Below, in pieces: positions 22,589-30,897 of a DNA stretch of 49,472 nucleotides. The translations under genes and the position numbers were made by a program. The notes beneath the pieces were generated by a model, which saw only the letters and a program-made list of their open reading frames with translations, did no database searches and was not told the origin of the DNA. Position 1 is the stretch's first letter. Each line of letters opens with the position of its first letter. Source of the DNA: DASQPR01 sp035713725 (GTDB lineage: Bacteria; Actinomycetota; Actinomycetes; Mycobacteriales; Micromonosporaceae); contig DASTMZ010000196.1 in assembly GCA_035713725.1 (NCBI GenBank), positions 1-49,472 of the forward strand. The letters are read 5' to 3'.

Positions 22589-24283
22589 TCAGCGCGAGTG
22601 GTAGTTCGGTGCTTCCACCGTCATCTGGATGTCGTGCGGGTGGCTCTCCTTGAGTCCGGCCGACGTGATCCGGACCAGCCGGCCGCGCCGCTGCAACTCC
22701 TCGATGTTCGCCGCGCCGGTGTAATACATCGCCTGGCGCAGGCCGCCGACGAGCTGATGGGCGACCGCGGCGAGCGGCCCGCGGAACGGCACCTGCCCCT
22801 CGATGCCCTCCGGGATCAGCTTGTCCTCCGCGGTCACGTCGGCCTGGAAGTAGCGGTCCTTCGAGTAGGACGCACCGCGCTGGCCGCCGCGCAGCCCGGC
22901 CAGCGCGCCGAGCGATCCCATCCCGCGGTAGGACTTGAACTGCTTGCCGTTGATGAAGATCAGGTCGCCGGGCGACTCCTCGCAGCCGGCCAGCAGCGAG
23001 CCCAGCATCACCACGTCGGCACCGGCCACGATCGCCTTCGCGATGTCCCCGGAATATTGCATCCCGCCGTCGCCGATCACGGGTACGCCGGCCGGGCGAG
23101 CCGCGCGCGCCGCCTCCATGATCGCCGAGACCTGGGGTACGCCGACGCCGGCCACCACCCGTGTGGTGCAGATCGAGCCCGGTCCGACACCCACCTTGAT
23201 CGCATCGGCGCCGGCATCCACGAGTGCCTTGGCACCCGCGTAGGTCGCGATGTTGCCGCCCACGATGTCGACATTCGTGTCGCGCTTGAGGCGGCCGATC
23301 ATCTGCGTGACGGCGCTGTTGTGCCCGTGTGCGAGATCGACCATCAGCACGTCAACGCCGGCATCGACCAGCGCGCGAGCGCGCTTGTACGCGTCCTCGC
23401 CGACGCCGATCGCGGCGCCGACCCGCAACCGTCCGGCCGGATCCTTCGTGGCGTGCGGGAACTGCTCGCTCTTGGCGAAGTCCTTGACCGTGATCAGCCC
23501 ACGCAACCGGTCATCGTCGTCGACGAGCGGCAACTTCTCGACCTTGTGGCGCTGCAGCAGCGCCAGCGCGTCCTGTTTCGTCACGCCGACCCGCGCCGTC
23601 ACCAGTGGCATCCGCGTCATCACGTCGCGGACCAGCGCCGACTTGTCGGCCACAAACCGCATGTCACGGTTGGTCACGATGCCCATCAGGCGGCCGGCGG
23701 TGTCGATCACCGGTACGCCGGAGATCCGGTATTTGCCGCACAGCGCATCCACGTCACGGATCGTGTCGTCCGGCGAACAAGTCACCGGATTGGTAATCAT
23801 GCCGGCCTCGGACCGCTTCACGAGGTCCACCTGGGCCGCCTGGTCTTCGATCGACATGTTCCGGTGCAGCACGCCGAGCCCACCGAGCCGTGCCATCGCG
23901 ATCGCCATGCGCGCCTCGGTGACCGTGTCCATGGCACTGGACAGCAGCGGGATGGACAGCTCGATCGACCGGGTTAGCCGTGTCGTGGTGGAGGCCTGGC
24001 TCGGATCAAGATCGCAGTGCGCCGGCAGGAGCAGGACGTCATCGAACGTCAGCGCGAGCGGTAGGTGGTCGTCGGCCAGCGTGTCCGTGGCGTCGCGGTC
24101 CGGCTGGCCGCGATCGACCCCGAACCGCGCGTCGCCAGCGAGGCTGCCGGCATCGAACCGGTCGACGTCGTCCCGGCGGTCTCCATCGAAGCTGTCCACG
24201 TCCGGGCGGTCGGCATTGGGGCGGTCGGCATCGAGGCGGCCGGCATCCAGGCGGTCGGGGCGGTCTGGGTACGAAAGATCCAC
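22589..24283 (-). CDS. guaB: IMP dehydrogenase
   Basis: The 564-residue enzyme oxidises IMP to XMP with NAD, the first committed step to GMP. The barrel starts at LALTFDDVLLLPA. Two CBS domains (MITNPVTCSPDDTIRDV and MTRMPLVTARVGVTKQDAL) are inserted, the catalytic loop is GVGPGSICTTRVVAGVG with the active Cys, and the flap has GMGSLGALAG. About 75 extra residues precede the family N terminus. They are Asp/Arg-rich with 5-residue repeats (RPNAD, RPDVD) from 15-bp DNA units at 24207-24251. The GTG at 24283 has AGGGGA about eight bases upstream. Confidence 0.96.
   Translation of the reverse strand: MDLSYPDRPDRLDAGRLDADRPNADRPDVDSFDGDRRDDVDRFDAGSLAGDARFGVDRGQPDRDATDTLADDHLPLALTFDDVLLLPAHCDLDPSQASTTTRLTRSIELSIPLLSSAMDTVTEARMAIAMARLGGLGVLHRNMSIEDQAAQVDLVKRSEAGMITNPVTCSPDDTIRDVDALCGKYRISGVPVIDTAGRLMGIVTNRDMRFVADKSALVRDVMTRMPLVTARVGVTKQDALALLQRHKVEKLPLVDDDDRLRGLITVKDFAKSEQFPHATKDPAGRLRVGAAIGVGEDAYKRARALVDAGVDVLMVDLAHGHNSAVTQMIGRLKRDTNVDIVGGNIATYAGAKALVDAGADAIKVGVGPGSICTTRVVAGVGVPQVSAIMEAARAARPAGVPVIGDGGMQYSGDIAKAIVAGADVVMLGSLLAGCEESPGDLIFINGKQFKSYRGMGSLGALAGLRGGQRGASYSKDRYFQADVTAEDKLIPEGIEGQVPFRGPLAAVAHQLVGGLRQAMYYTGAANIEELQRRGRLVRITSAGLKESHPHDIQMTVEAPNYHSR
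24207..24251 (-). repeat. In-frame 15-bp tandem repeat in the guaB N-terminal extension
   Basis: Three adjacent 15-bp units (24207-24221, 24222-24236, 24237-24251; plus-strand start GCGGTCGGCAT) continue into a degraded fourth. They encode the Asp-Arg-Pro-type five-residue repeat. Confidence 0.7.
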
Positions 24284-24467
24284 GGCGGCTTCCCCTCGGC
24301 TGCGGTGCACCCATCGTACCGAGTCGTCCGAACGAATCATCCAAGCGGCACGGGCCCGGGCGGCTGCGGAGCCCGTCGGCGGCTTCGGCGCGTCCGGCCT
24401 GCGACGAGCGGCTCGCGGGAGCGCCCGCCATCCACGTGGCGCACTGTCCCGCTCCGCCCCAGCGGTC

Positions 24468-24473
24468 TACCGT
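24468..24473 (+). promoter_or_regulatory. -10 hexamer, leaderless-type
   Basis: TACCGT lies six bases before the GTG at 24480. Confidence 0.4.
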
Positions 24474-24479
24474 TGAGGG

Positions 24480-24887
24480 GTGCACGACGAGCCCATCGAC
24501 CCATTTGCCGGCGATCCCACGGATCCGACCGATGAGCTGGCCGGATTCGACGACCCGGCGGACGCCGACCCAGTCGACGCCGAGCATCTGGGCGACGCCG
24601 AGCGCGAAGACGTCCTCGAGGATCTCGCCGATCTGGAGATCTACCAGGCGCTGCTCGCGCCGATCGGGGTGCGTGGCCTCGTCATTGAGTGTGAAGACTG
24701 CCGCGAGCCGCACTACTTCGACTGGGACCTGCTCGGCAGCAACCTGCGTCACCTGCTCGAGTCGGGCCGACCGCGAGTGCACGAACCGGCCTACGACCCC
24801 GATCCCGAGCACTATGTGACCTGGGAATACGCGCGCGGCTACGCGGACGGCGTGCACGACACGCTGACCGAGCCAGAGACGTCCTGA
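24480..24887 (+). CDS. DUF5319-family protein
   Basis: The 135-residue, strongly acidic protein has an Asp/Pro-rich N terminus, then LEDLADLEIYQALLAPIGVR, a CEDC pair (IECEDCREPHYFDWDLL, about residues 71-85) and PEHYVTWEYARGYADGV. This matches a conserved actinobacterial family (DUF5319) usually located next to guaB and the bldM/whiD-like genes. The CxxC could bind metal but stands alone. The GTG start follows a TACCGT hexamer by six bases, so the mRNA is probably leaderless. Confidence 0.8.
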   Translation: MHDEPIDPFAGDPTDPTDELAGFDDPADADPVDAEHLGDAEREDVLEDLADLEIYQALLAPIGVRGLVIECEDCREPHYFDWDLLGSNLRHLLESGRPRVHEPAYDPDPEHYVTWEYARGYADGVHDTLTEPETS

Positions 24888-24920
24888 TCAATCCGCGGCC
24901 CAGGTCCGCGGCGGGTCGAC

Positions 24921-25856
24921 CTAACCCACCAGGCCGGTACGGAAACCGGATGCGACCGCATGTGCGCGGTCGCGCGCGCCCAGCTTCCGGAACAGTCGCC
25001 GGGCATGTGTCTTGACGGTGTCCTCGGAAACGAACAGTTCGCGTCCGATCTCGGCGTTGCTCTTGCCGTCCGCCATGCCGCGCAGCACCTGCAATTCACG
25101 CTCGGTCAGCGCAGGCGGCCGTGGACCGCCAGTGGCGAGGTCCATACGCTGCTGCGGGACGAGCGTCGCGGCGGCCGCACCGCGAGCGGCCGCACCAACC
25201 GATGCAAGCGTGCCGCGCATGGCAACCGTCGTCATATCGATCGGCGCGGTCGGGGACACCGCCCGTGCCGCCGTGAAGCCAGGTCCACCGTTGCGTACGT
25301 CGAGCGGATGTGTCGTGCGATCGGCGGTCGGCGCTACCGCGACGTTCGGCCGCTCGCGCCGGGCTGCGGCCGCCGAGGCGCCTGCGTGACCACTCGCGCC
25401 GTTGGCAGCGACTGCCGCGTCGACGCGTGCGACGCGGCCGTTGTCGGCACGGCCCAGTCGCTCCACGGCGGGCGCGCCGGCGTCGGTCAGCCCGAGCAGC
25501 AAAACGGTCTTCGTGACCGCTGTGACGAGGTCGGTGTCGCCGCCCCGGATGACGCCGCGCGCTCCCGCGGAGATCAAAGCGCTCGCGACGGTCGGCTCCG
25601 GAAGGCCGTAGACGACCAGGGTGGCACGCGGGGCGTACGCCATCGCACGGCGTACGAAGCCGACCGGATCGGGACGCGTCAGCGGCCCGTCGACGAACAC
25701 CAAGTCGGCAGGGCGCTCAGCGAGACGCGCGAGTGCCTCGACCGACGTGACCGCGGTGCGCACTGACCCGCTCACGCCGAGTCGGTCGGCGCACACCGCC
25801 ACCGCCCGAGCCGCATCTGGCGTCCGTACGCAGGCAAGGACCGTCAGCACGCGCAT
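24921..25856 (-). CDS. BldM-like orphan response regulator with degenerate receiver
   Basis: The C-terminal ~65 of 311 residues form a LuxR helix-turn-helix (LTERELQVLRGMADGKSNAE, SEDTVKTHARRLFRKLGARD), very close to what I recall of Streptomyces BldM, which controls sporulation genes with WhiI. The N-terminal receiver is degenerate. The acidic pair is replaced (VLACVRTPDA), the Thr/Ser of beta 4 is Gly (LVVYGLPEP) and the Lys site reads GVIRGGD, though D56 is kept. An Ala-rich linker of ~100 residues separates the domains, longer than in BldM. No kinase is adjacent; a WhiB gene is divergent, as with bldM/whiD. An upstream in-frame GTG (25955) is an alternative start. Confidence 0.82.
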   Translation of the reverse strand: MRVLTVLACVRTPDAARAVAVCADRLGVSGSVRTAVTSVEALARLAERPADLVFVDGPLTRPDPVGFVRRAMAYAPRATLVVYGLPEPTVASALISAGARGVIRGGDTDLVTAVTKTVLLLGLTDAGAPAVERLGRADNGRVARVDAAVAANGASGHAGASAAAARRERPNVAVAPTADRTTHPLDVRNGGPGFTAARAVSPTAPIDMTTVAMRGTLASVGAAARGAAAATLVPQQRMDLATGGPRPPALTERELQVLRGMADGKSNAEIGRELFVSEDTVKTHARRLFRKLGARDRAHAVASGFRTGLVG

Positions 25857-25963
25857 CCCCTCTTGTTCCGGCCGTTGAGTGTTCCGGCGGTTGAGTCCAG
25901 CGGTTGAATCGGGCGGTTCAGTTGGGCTGTTGAGTGTGTTCCTGAAGGAGAGCACAACACGAA

Positions 25964-26053
25964 ATGAACCGGTCTACGACCACTTTCTACGGATGTGGCG
26001 TCAAAAAGCGCACACAGAGTGCGAGTCCAAGGCTCCGATCTGCGAGTGCATAG
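25964..26053 (+). CDS. Candidate 29-codon small ORF before the WhiB gene
   Basis: This short ATG-to-TAG frame encodes a basic peptide with FYGCGVKKR near the middle and a Ser/Arg-rich end. GAAGGAG lies 13 bp upstream. It sits on the plus strand in the gap between the BldM-like gene and the WhiB gene and could be a leader peptide or small protein. The only evidence is the frame, the ribosome-binding site and the position. Confidence 0.25.
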   Translation: MNRSTTTFYGCGVKKRTQSASPRLRSASA

Positions 26054-26113
26054 AACCGGCAAGCCCTGGGTATCCCTGCGAGCACCATCCACGGCTCACG
26101 AGAGAGGTTCGCG

Positions 26114-26545
26114 ATGAGCAACATTCACAGGCTGCCCGGGCCGAACGCCGACGTGTGGGACTGGCAGCGCGAAGGCCTGTGCCGTGGTCGCGACAGCGGA
26201 CAGTTCTTCCACCCAGACGGCGAACGCGGCTCGGCGCGTACGCGTCGGGAGACGCAAGCCAAGGCGTTGTGCCGCATGTGTCCGGTGCGTCCTGAATGTG
26301 CTGCGCAGTCCCTCTCCGCTCGTGAGCCGTACGGTGTATGGGGTGGTTTCACCGAGACTGAGCGGCTTCGGCTGCTCGCGATCGGCTGGCAGGACACGTG
26401 GCAGCGCTATCGACGCCGAGTCGACGTCGGCAAGCTCGAAGCGAAGCTGAGCCGCGAACTCGCGAAGACCTTTGCGCGCCGCTCCGACGTGTCGCCCGAC
26501 GTGGTGGCACCGCCGCGACAGCGCGAGCCGGTCGGCGCAGCCTGA
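26114..26545 (+). CDS. WhiB-family iron-sulfur regulator, WhiD-like
   Basis: The 143-residue Wbl protein has four cluster-binding cysteines: C23 in EGLCRGRD and the CxxCx5C set in ALCRMCPVRPEC. The family turn GVWGGFTETERLRLL follows, then a basic DNA-binding or sigma-contacting tail. Wbl proteins bind a [4Fe-4S] cluster and the housekeeping sigma factor to activate developmental or redox genes. Its place beside a BldM-like gene and near guaB and groES/EL is that of whiD in Streptomyces, so orthology to WhiD is likely but inferred from context. GAGAGG precedes the ATG. Confidence 0.92.
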   Translation: MSNIHRLPGPNADVWDWQREGLCRGRDSGQFFHPDGERGSARTRRETQAKALCRMCPVRPECAAQSLSAREPYGVWGGFTETERLRLLAIGWQDTWQRYRRRVDVGKLEAKLSRELAKTFARRSDVSPDVVAPPRQREPVGAA

Positions 26546-26554
26546 GACCGACAC

Positions 26555-27166
26555 TCACCACCGGCCGATCACCAACGATTTGATCTTCCCGGTATAGCAG
26601 TCGACCGTGCCTTCGCCGTCGCCAACGGCGAGCGCGGTGGCCGCATCGGGTCGAGCTTGCAGCCCGAACGTAAACGAGCCGCCGGCGGCGGCCGTACCCG
26701 GACGGCTGTAGGCCTGCACCGAGAAGCGCGTGAGCACCAACTCGGCGTGCTGCGCGACCAGATCGTCGAGATGAGCCTGCAGCGTGACGTGGTTGCCGAG
26801 TTGGACGTCCAGGCCGATCGCGTAGGACACGCTCGGATCGCGCCAGCCGCCGAAGTCGCCCGACTCGGTGAAGTATTTGGCCACCGACGGTTCGCGCCCT
26901 TCGCTCACGTCGGCGAACAGCCCACGCAAAAGAGCCTCACCGGCAGCTCCGTTGCAGACCACCGGATGCGACGTTGGCGTCGGCGGGTTGACGACGGTGA
27001 ATTCCGCGGACGGCTCGGGCTGGCCAGGCAACTGCAGACGATCCGGCGCACACCCGGCGAGCAGGATCACGGCGACGTACGACACGATGCCGACGAGCAG
27101 TGTGATCGTCGCGATGGACGGCCGGCGACCGGTCGATCGCGACGTCAGAATCGGTACGCCGGCCAC
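26555..27166 (-). CDS. Putative lipoprotein, unknown function
   Basis: The ~203-residue protein has a basic N terminus, a hydrophobic helix (ATITLLVGIVSYVAVILL) and a lipobox LLAGC (Cys near residue 39), so it is probably a lipid-anchored extracytoplasmic protein. The mature part is NTF2-like in feel (LLRGLFADVSEGREPSVAKY, then a beta-rich end with GEGTVDCYTGKIKSLVI), but I do not assign a family. GTG 27166 is chosen because GGAGG lies five bases upstream; a GTG at 27172 would overlap that site. It is convergent with the WhiB gene and follows the molybdopterin oxidoreductase gene on the same strand. Confidence 0.6.
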   Translation of the reverse strand: MAGVPILTSRSTGRRPSIATITLLVGIVSYVAVILLAGCAPDRLQLPGQPEPSAEFTVVNPPTPTSHPVVCNGAAGEALLRGLFADVSEGREPSVAKYFTESGDFGGWRDPSVSYAIGLDVQLGNHVTLQAHLDDLVAQHAELVLTRFSVQAYSRPGTAAAGGSFTFGLQARPDAATALAVGDGEGTVDCYTGKIKSLVIGRW

Positions 27167-27222
27167 GGCCACCTCCGGGTGTCATGGTGGCTCGATGCCA
27201 CGATCCCCGGCAACCGCGACTG

Positions 27223-28773
27223 CTACCGGACCGTCACGTTGATCGTGTGGTAGCCGCTCGCGCCGTTCGGCGCCTCGTCGGCGATCTCACTGGTCTGCGT
27301 CTGGCCAGTGTTGTCGGTGGCGCGCACCTGAAGCTGGTGGTCGCCCGGCGTGGCATCCCAGTTGAGGAACCATTGCCGCCACGTGTCGACGGACGGAACG
27401 GGATCGATGGTCGCGACTCGCCACGCGTCGTTGTCGACCCGTACCTCGACCTTGCTGATGCCTTTGTGTTGCGCCCACGCCACGCCGGCGATCGCGACCC
27501 GCCCAGCGGACACCGACTTGCCGTCGATCGGAGTGTCGATGCGCGACTCCGTCTTGATCGGACCCATCGCCGACCAGCCGCGCGGCACCCAGTAGGCGTC
27601 GAAGTCTGCGAAGCTGGTGAGCTCGATCTCGGTAATCCACTTTGTACCGGACACGTAGCCGTACAGTCCCGGCACCACGGTACGCACCGGAAACCCGTGC
27701 TCGACCGGCAGCGGCTCGCCGTTCATGCCCACCGCCAGCATCGCGTCCCGACCGTCCATCACGACCGCGGTTGGTGAGCCGGCGGTAAACCCGTCTACCG
27801 ATCGCCCGACCATCTGGTCCGCACCGGGCATCGGACCGGCCTCGGTGAGCACATCGCGCAGCAGAACACCTTGGAACAGCGCATTGCTGATCAGGTTGCC
27901 GCCAACCGGGTTCGACACGCAGCACAAGGTGATGTAGCGCTCGACCATCGGACGGGCCAGCAGCTGTTGGTACGTCATGGTGATCTCTTTTTGCACCCGG
28001 CCGTGGATGCGCAACGTCCAGGTCGTCGGATCGACCTGCGGCACGACGAGCGCCGTGTCGATCCGGTAGAACTCGGCGTTCGGCGTCACGAACGCGGTCT
28101 GCCCGGACAGTGCCTGGTCGGGCGCCAGGGACGGCGGTGCCTCGGTCGGCGTCGGCAACACCACCGACTCACGCGCCGCGGTCACGTTGCGGCGTTCACC
28201 AAGTTGTCGACCCACGACCTCCGCGATCAACGCGCCGACCAGCGCGACCACCGAGCCGATGAGGACGGTACGGCGACCTCGAGCCGTGTCCAGGTCGGGA
28301 CGCCGGACCCGTGGACCGCGCAGGATCTGGTAGAGCACCGCCGCGCCGGCTAGCGCGCCGATCAGCGACGGAAACACCGCGCCGACACCGGCGTCGTGCC
28401 GAGTCACCGCCGCCACCGCGCCGAGCACACCGAACAGCCCGATCCCGGCGTACCCGATGCGAATGTCGCGCACCGCCCACGCCCCGATGACCGCCGCGAT
28501 GATGCCGAGCAGGATGAACGTTCCGGTGATTAGAGCGGTCTTGTCGTGCGTGCCAAACGTGCTGGTGGCGAACTCCTTGACGGGCAGCGGAACCGAGTCG
28601 ACGACGACATCACCGACCGCGATCACCGGCGCGCTCTGCGGCCCGGAAAATGCGGCGATCAGTTCGGCGAGGCCGATCGCGACGCCAGCCGCGGCGACGC
28701 CGGCTAGCGCGCCGTACCAACGCGCGGGCTTGCGCACTAATGCCACACGGTCAAGTCTGGCCGCTGCGCTCAC
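27223..28773 (-). CDS. Membrane-anchored sulfite oxidase-family molybdopterin oxidoreductase
   Basis: Of 516 residues, the first ~190 hold about five transmembrane helices (near 22-45, 78-100, 105-122, 130-150 and 165-185). The rest is a sulfite-oxidase-type molybdopterin domain. It has RIDTALVVPQVDPTTWTLRI, the Mo-ligand region ITLCCVSNPVGGN (Cys near residue 290), VRTVVPGLYGYVSGTKWI, and a C-terminal Mo-co dimerisation domain (WAQHKGISKVEVRVDNDAW, WDATPGDHQLQVRATDN). The catalytic domain is expected outside the membrane. The electron donor or substrate is not known for this membrane-fused type, and no haem partner is nearby. It may pair with the downstream lipoprotein gene. Confidence 0.85.
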   Translation of the reverse strand: MSAAARLDRVALVRKPARWYGALAGVAAAGVAIGLAELIAAFSGPQSAPVIAVGDVVVDSVPLPVKEFATSTFGTHDKTALITGTFILLGIIAAVIGAWAVRDIRIGYAGIGLFGVLGAVAAVTRHDAGVGAVFPSLIGALAGAAVLYQILRGPRVRRPDLDTARGRRTVLIGSVVALVGALIAEVVGRQLGERRNVTAARESVVLPTPTEAPPSLAPDQALSGQTAFVTPNAEFYRIDTALVVPQVDPTTWTLRIHGRVQKEITMTYQQLLARPMVERYITLCCVSNPVGGNLISNALFQGVLLRDVLTEAGPMPGADQMVGRSVDGFTAGSPTAVVMDGRDAMLAVGMNGEPLPVEHGFPVRTVVPGLYGYVSGTKWITEIELTSFADFDAYWVPRGWSAMGPIKTESRIDTPIDGKSVSAGRVAIAGVAWAQHKGISKVEVRVDNDAWRVATIDPVPSVDTWRQWFLNWDATPGDHQLQVRATDNTGQTQTSEIADEAPNGASGYHTINVTVR

Positions 28774-28948
28774 ACAAACAAGACGCGTAAGCGATCTTTA
28801 AGAATCTTCTCGGCCACTCATAAGCCTTCGGCAACCCAAACCTCTGCTGCCGCGGCACGCCCGAACGTCGGCCACCATCACGTAACCGCTCTCGGTACCA
28901 CGTACCCCCGAAAGCCCTTAACCCTCCCGGCGGCGGCCGCCCACGTCA

Positions 28949-29021
28949 GGATCCCGGGACCGCTTGCCCCACGAAGGGATCAAGCCTGACCGCCCGGAGT
29001 GGGCAAGCGGTCCCGGGATCC
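28949..29021 (-). repeat. Conserved-loop hairpin, copy 2, after groEL
   Basis: Arms 28949-28969 and 29001-29021 form a perfect 21-bp stem (GGATCCCGGGACCGCTTGCCC). The 31-nt loop includes, on the minus strand, the same 26 nt as copy 1; with the adjoining CCC of the arm, 29 nt (28975-29003) are identical to 1982-2010. The stem sequence is otherwise unrelated to copy 1. It begins 15 bp after the groEL stop, so it would be the 3' end structure of that mRNA. Confidence 0.75.
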
Positions 29022-29036
29022 AAAGAGCAACCACAA

Positions 29037-30671
29037 CTAGAAACCAGGCCCGTGCGAATGCCCGTGCCCGTGTCCGTGCCCGCCCGCGGCCGGCTTCGGC
29101 GGCTCCTTCTTCTCCACGACGATGCTCTCCGTGGTGAGCAGCAGACCGGCGATCGACGCGGCGTTGGCCACCGCGTTGCGCGTCACCTTGACCGGGTCGA
29201 CGATGCCGGCCGCGACCAGGTCGCCGTAGCTCCCCGTCTCGGCGTCGAGGCCCTGACCCCACGGGAGCGTACGGACCTTCTCCACGACCACGTAACCGTC
29301 GTGTCCCGCGTTCTGCGCGATCCAGCGCAGCGGTTCGACGAGCGCACCGCGCACGATGCCGACGCCGGTCGCCTCATCGCCGGTGTGGTCCAGCCCGTCG
29401 AGCGCGGCCGCGATGTGCACCAACGCGACGCCGCCACCGGGGATGATGCCCTCCTCGACGGCTGCCTTCGTCGCCGAGATGGCGTCCTCGATGCGGTGCT
29501 TGCGCTCCTTCAGCTCGACCTCGGTCGCCGCGCCGACCTTGATGACGGCGATGCCACCGGAGAGCTTCGCGAGGCGCTCGTTCAGCTTCTCCTTGTCCCA
29601 GTCCGACTCGGACGCCTCGATCTCCTTGCGGATCTGCGCGACGCGGGCCGCAACGTCAGACGCCTTGCCGCCGCCGTCGACGAGCAGCGTGTCGTCCTTC
29701 GTGATGACCGCGCGACGTGCCGTGCCGAGCATGTCGATCGTCGCGAGGTCGAGCTTGTAGCCGAGTTCCGGGTTGATCAGCTCGGCGCCGGTCAGGATCG
29801 CGATGTCCTGCAACTGGGCCTTGCGACGGTCGCCGAATGCCGGTGCCTTCACCGCGGCGACCTTGATCGTCTTGCGGATCGCATTAACGGCGAGCGCGGC
29901 AAGCGCCTGCCCGTCCACGTCCTCCGCGATCACCAGCAGCGGCTTGCCGGTCTGCAGCACCTTCTCGAGTAGCGGCAGCAGGTCCTCGAACGCGCTGATC
30001 TTCTGCGTCGTCACGAGTACGTAGGGCTCGTCGAGCGCGGCCTCGCCGGCCTCCGGGTCGGTCATGAAGTAGGGCGAGATGAAGCCCTTGTCAAATTGCA
30101 TGCCTTCGGTGATCTCGAGCTCGGTCGCCATCGTCGAGCTGTCCTCGACGGTGATCACGCCCTCGCGACCGACCGCGTCCATCGCCTCCGCGATCAGCTT
30201 GCCGATCTGCGCGTCCTGCCCCGAGACCGTGGCGACGTGCGCGATCTCGGCGGTGCCGGCCACCTCGATCGCCTTGGCGAGCAGAGCGTCGTTGACCGCG
30301 GCCACCGCGGCGTCCATGCCCCGCTTGAGGGACGTCGGGTTGGCGCCAGCGGTCACGTTGCGAAGCCCGTCGCGCACCATCGCCTGCGCGAGCACGGTCG
30401 CGGTCGTGGTGCCGTCGCCCGCCACGTCGTTCGTCTTCGTCGCGACTTCCTTGACGAGCTGCGCACCGAGGTTCTCGTACGAGTCCGGGAGCTCGATCTC
30501 CTTCGCGATCGTCACGCCGTCGTTGGTGATCGTCGGGGCGCCGAACTTCTTGTCCAGCACCACGTTGCGGCCCTTCGGGCCGAGCGTCACCTTGACAGCG
30601 TCGGCGAGCGCGTTGACGCCGTGCTCCAGCATGTGCCGTGCGTCGTCGGAGAAGCTCAGAGTCTTCGCCAT
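29037..30671 (-). CDS. groEL: Chaperonin GroEL, GroEL1 type with His-rich tail
   Basis: The 544-residue 60-kDa chaperonin has all family landmarks: VTLGPKGRNVVLDKKFGAPT, DVAGDGTTTATVLAQ with the ATPase aspartates, and a C-terminal AAVEEGIIPGGGVAL. Instead of the GGM-repeat tail it ends with GGHGHGHGHSHGPGF, like mycobacterial GroEL1, which is the copy encoded beside groES. It is downstream of groES on the same strand but separated by 226 bp containing a strong hairpin, so it may be expressed differently from groES. The ATG is supported by MAKTLSFSDDARHMLEHGVN. Confidence 0.97.
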   Translation of the reverse strand: MAKTLSFSDDARHMLEHGVNALADAVKVTLGPKGRNVVLDKKFGAPTITNDGVTIAKEIELPDSYENLGAQLVKEVATKTNDVAGDGTTTATVLAQAMVRDGLRNVTAGANPTSLKRGMDAAVAAVNDALLAKAIEVAGTAEIAHVATVSGQDAQIGKLIAEAMDAVGREGVITVEDSSTMATELEITEGMQFDKGFISPYFMTDPEAGEAALDEPYVLVTTQKISAFEDLLPLLEKVLQTGKPLLVIAEDVDGQALAALAVNAIRKTIKVAAVKAPAFGDRRKAQLQDIAILTGAELINPELGYKLDLATIDMLGTARRAVITKDDTLLVDGGGKASDVAARVAQIRKEIEASESDWDKEKLNERLAKLSGGIAVIKVGAATEVELKERKHRIEDAISATKAAVEEGIIPGGGVALVHIAAALDGLDHTGDEATGVGIVRGALVEPLRWIAQNAGHDGYVVVEKVRTLPWGQGLDAETGSYGDLVAAGIVDPVKVTRNAVANAASIAGLLLTTESIVVEKKEPPKPAAGGHGHGHGHSHGPGF

Positions 30672-30842
30672 GAGTTCAGGTATCCCTTTCTACGCCGGCC
30701 AGCCTCGCGATCGGTGCGCCCACGTCCAGCCAGGCGCTGCCGTGGCGGCGCTGACTCGGCTGCCGCAGGCATGGTCTGGGCCGTGCGGTGGGCGTACCCG
30801 GGTGGGTCGCTAGGCGGCCGTACGGGTGAATGTTTCGCGCAG

Positions 30843-30891
30843 CAGCGTGGCCCCGGGTGCACGGCTGCGCCGGGCACACGGGGCCACGCTG
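30843..30891 (-). terminator. Hairpin between groES and groEL
   Basis: Arms 30843-30860 and 30874-30891 pair over 18 bp with one mismatch, with a 13-nt loop, starting six bases after the groES stop. No T-run follows on the minus strand. It could be a partial terminator or an mRNA-stabilising structure that sets the groES:groEL ratio. Confidence 0.55.
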
Positions 30892-30897
30892 TCTAGA

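Noticed and set aside
22121..23977. A 618-codon plus-strand open frame opposite guaB and guaB3
   Set aside because: It is an antisense frame of conserved genes with no recognisable domain and unsuitable composition.
28918..29262. A 114-codon minus-strand frame crossing the groEL end and the conserved-loop hairpin
   Set aside because: It overlaps the groEL 3' end out of frame; its openness follows from composition, although the loop translation (HSGRSGLIP) could be used to find spurious protein entries carrying the same hairpin.
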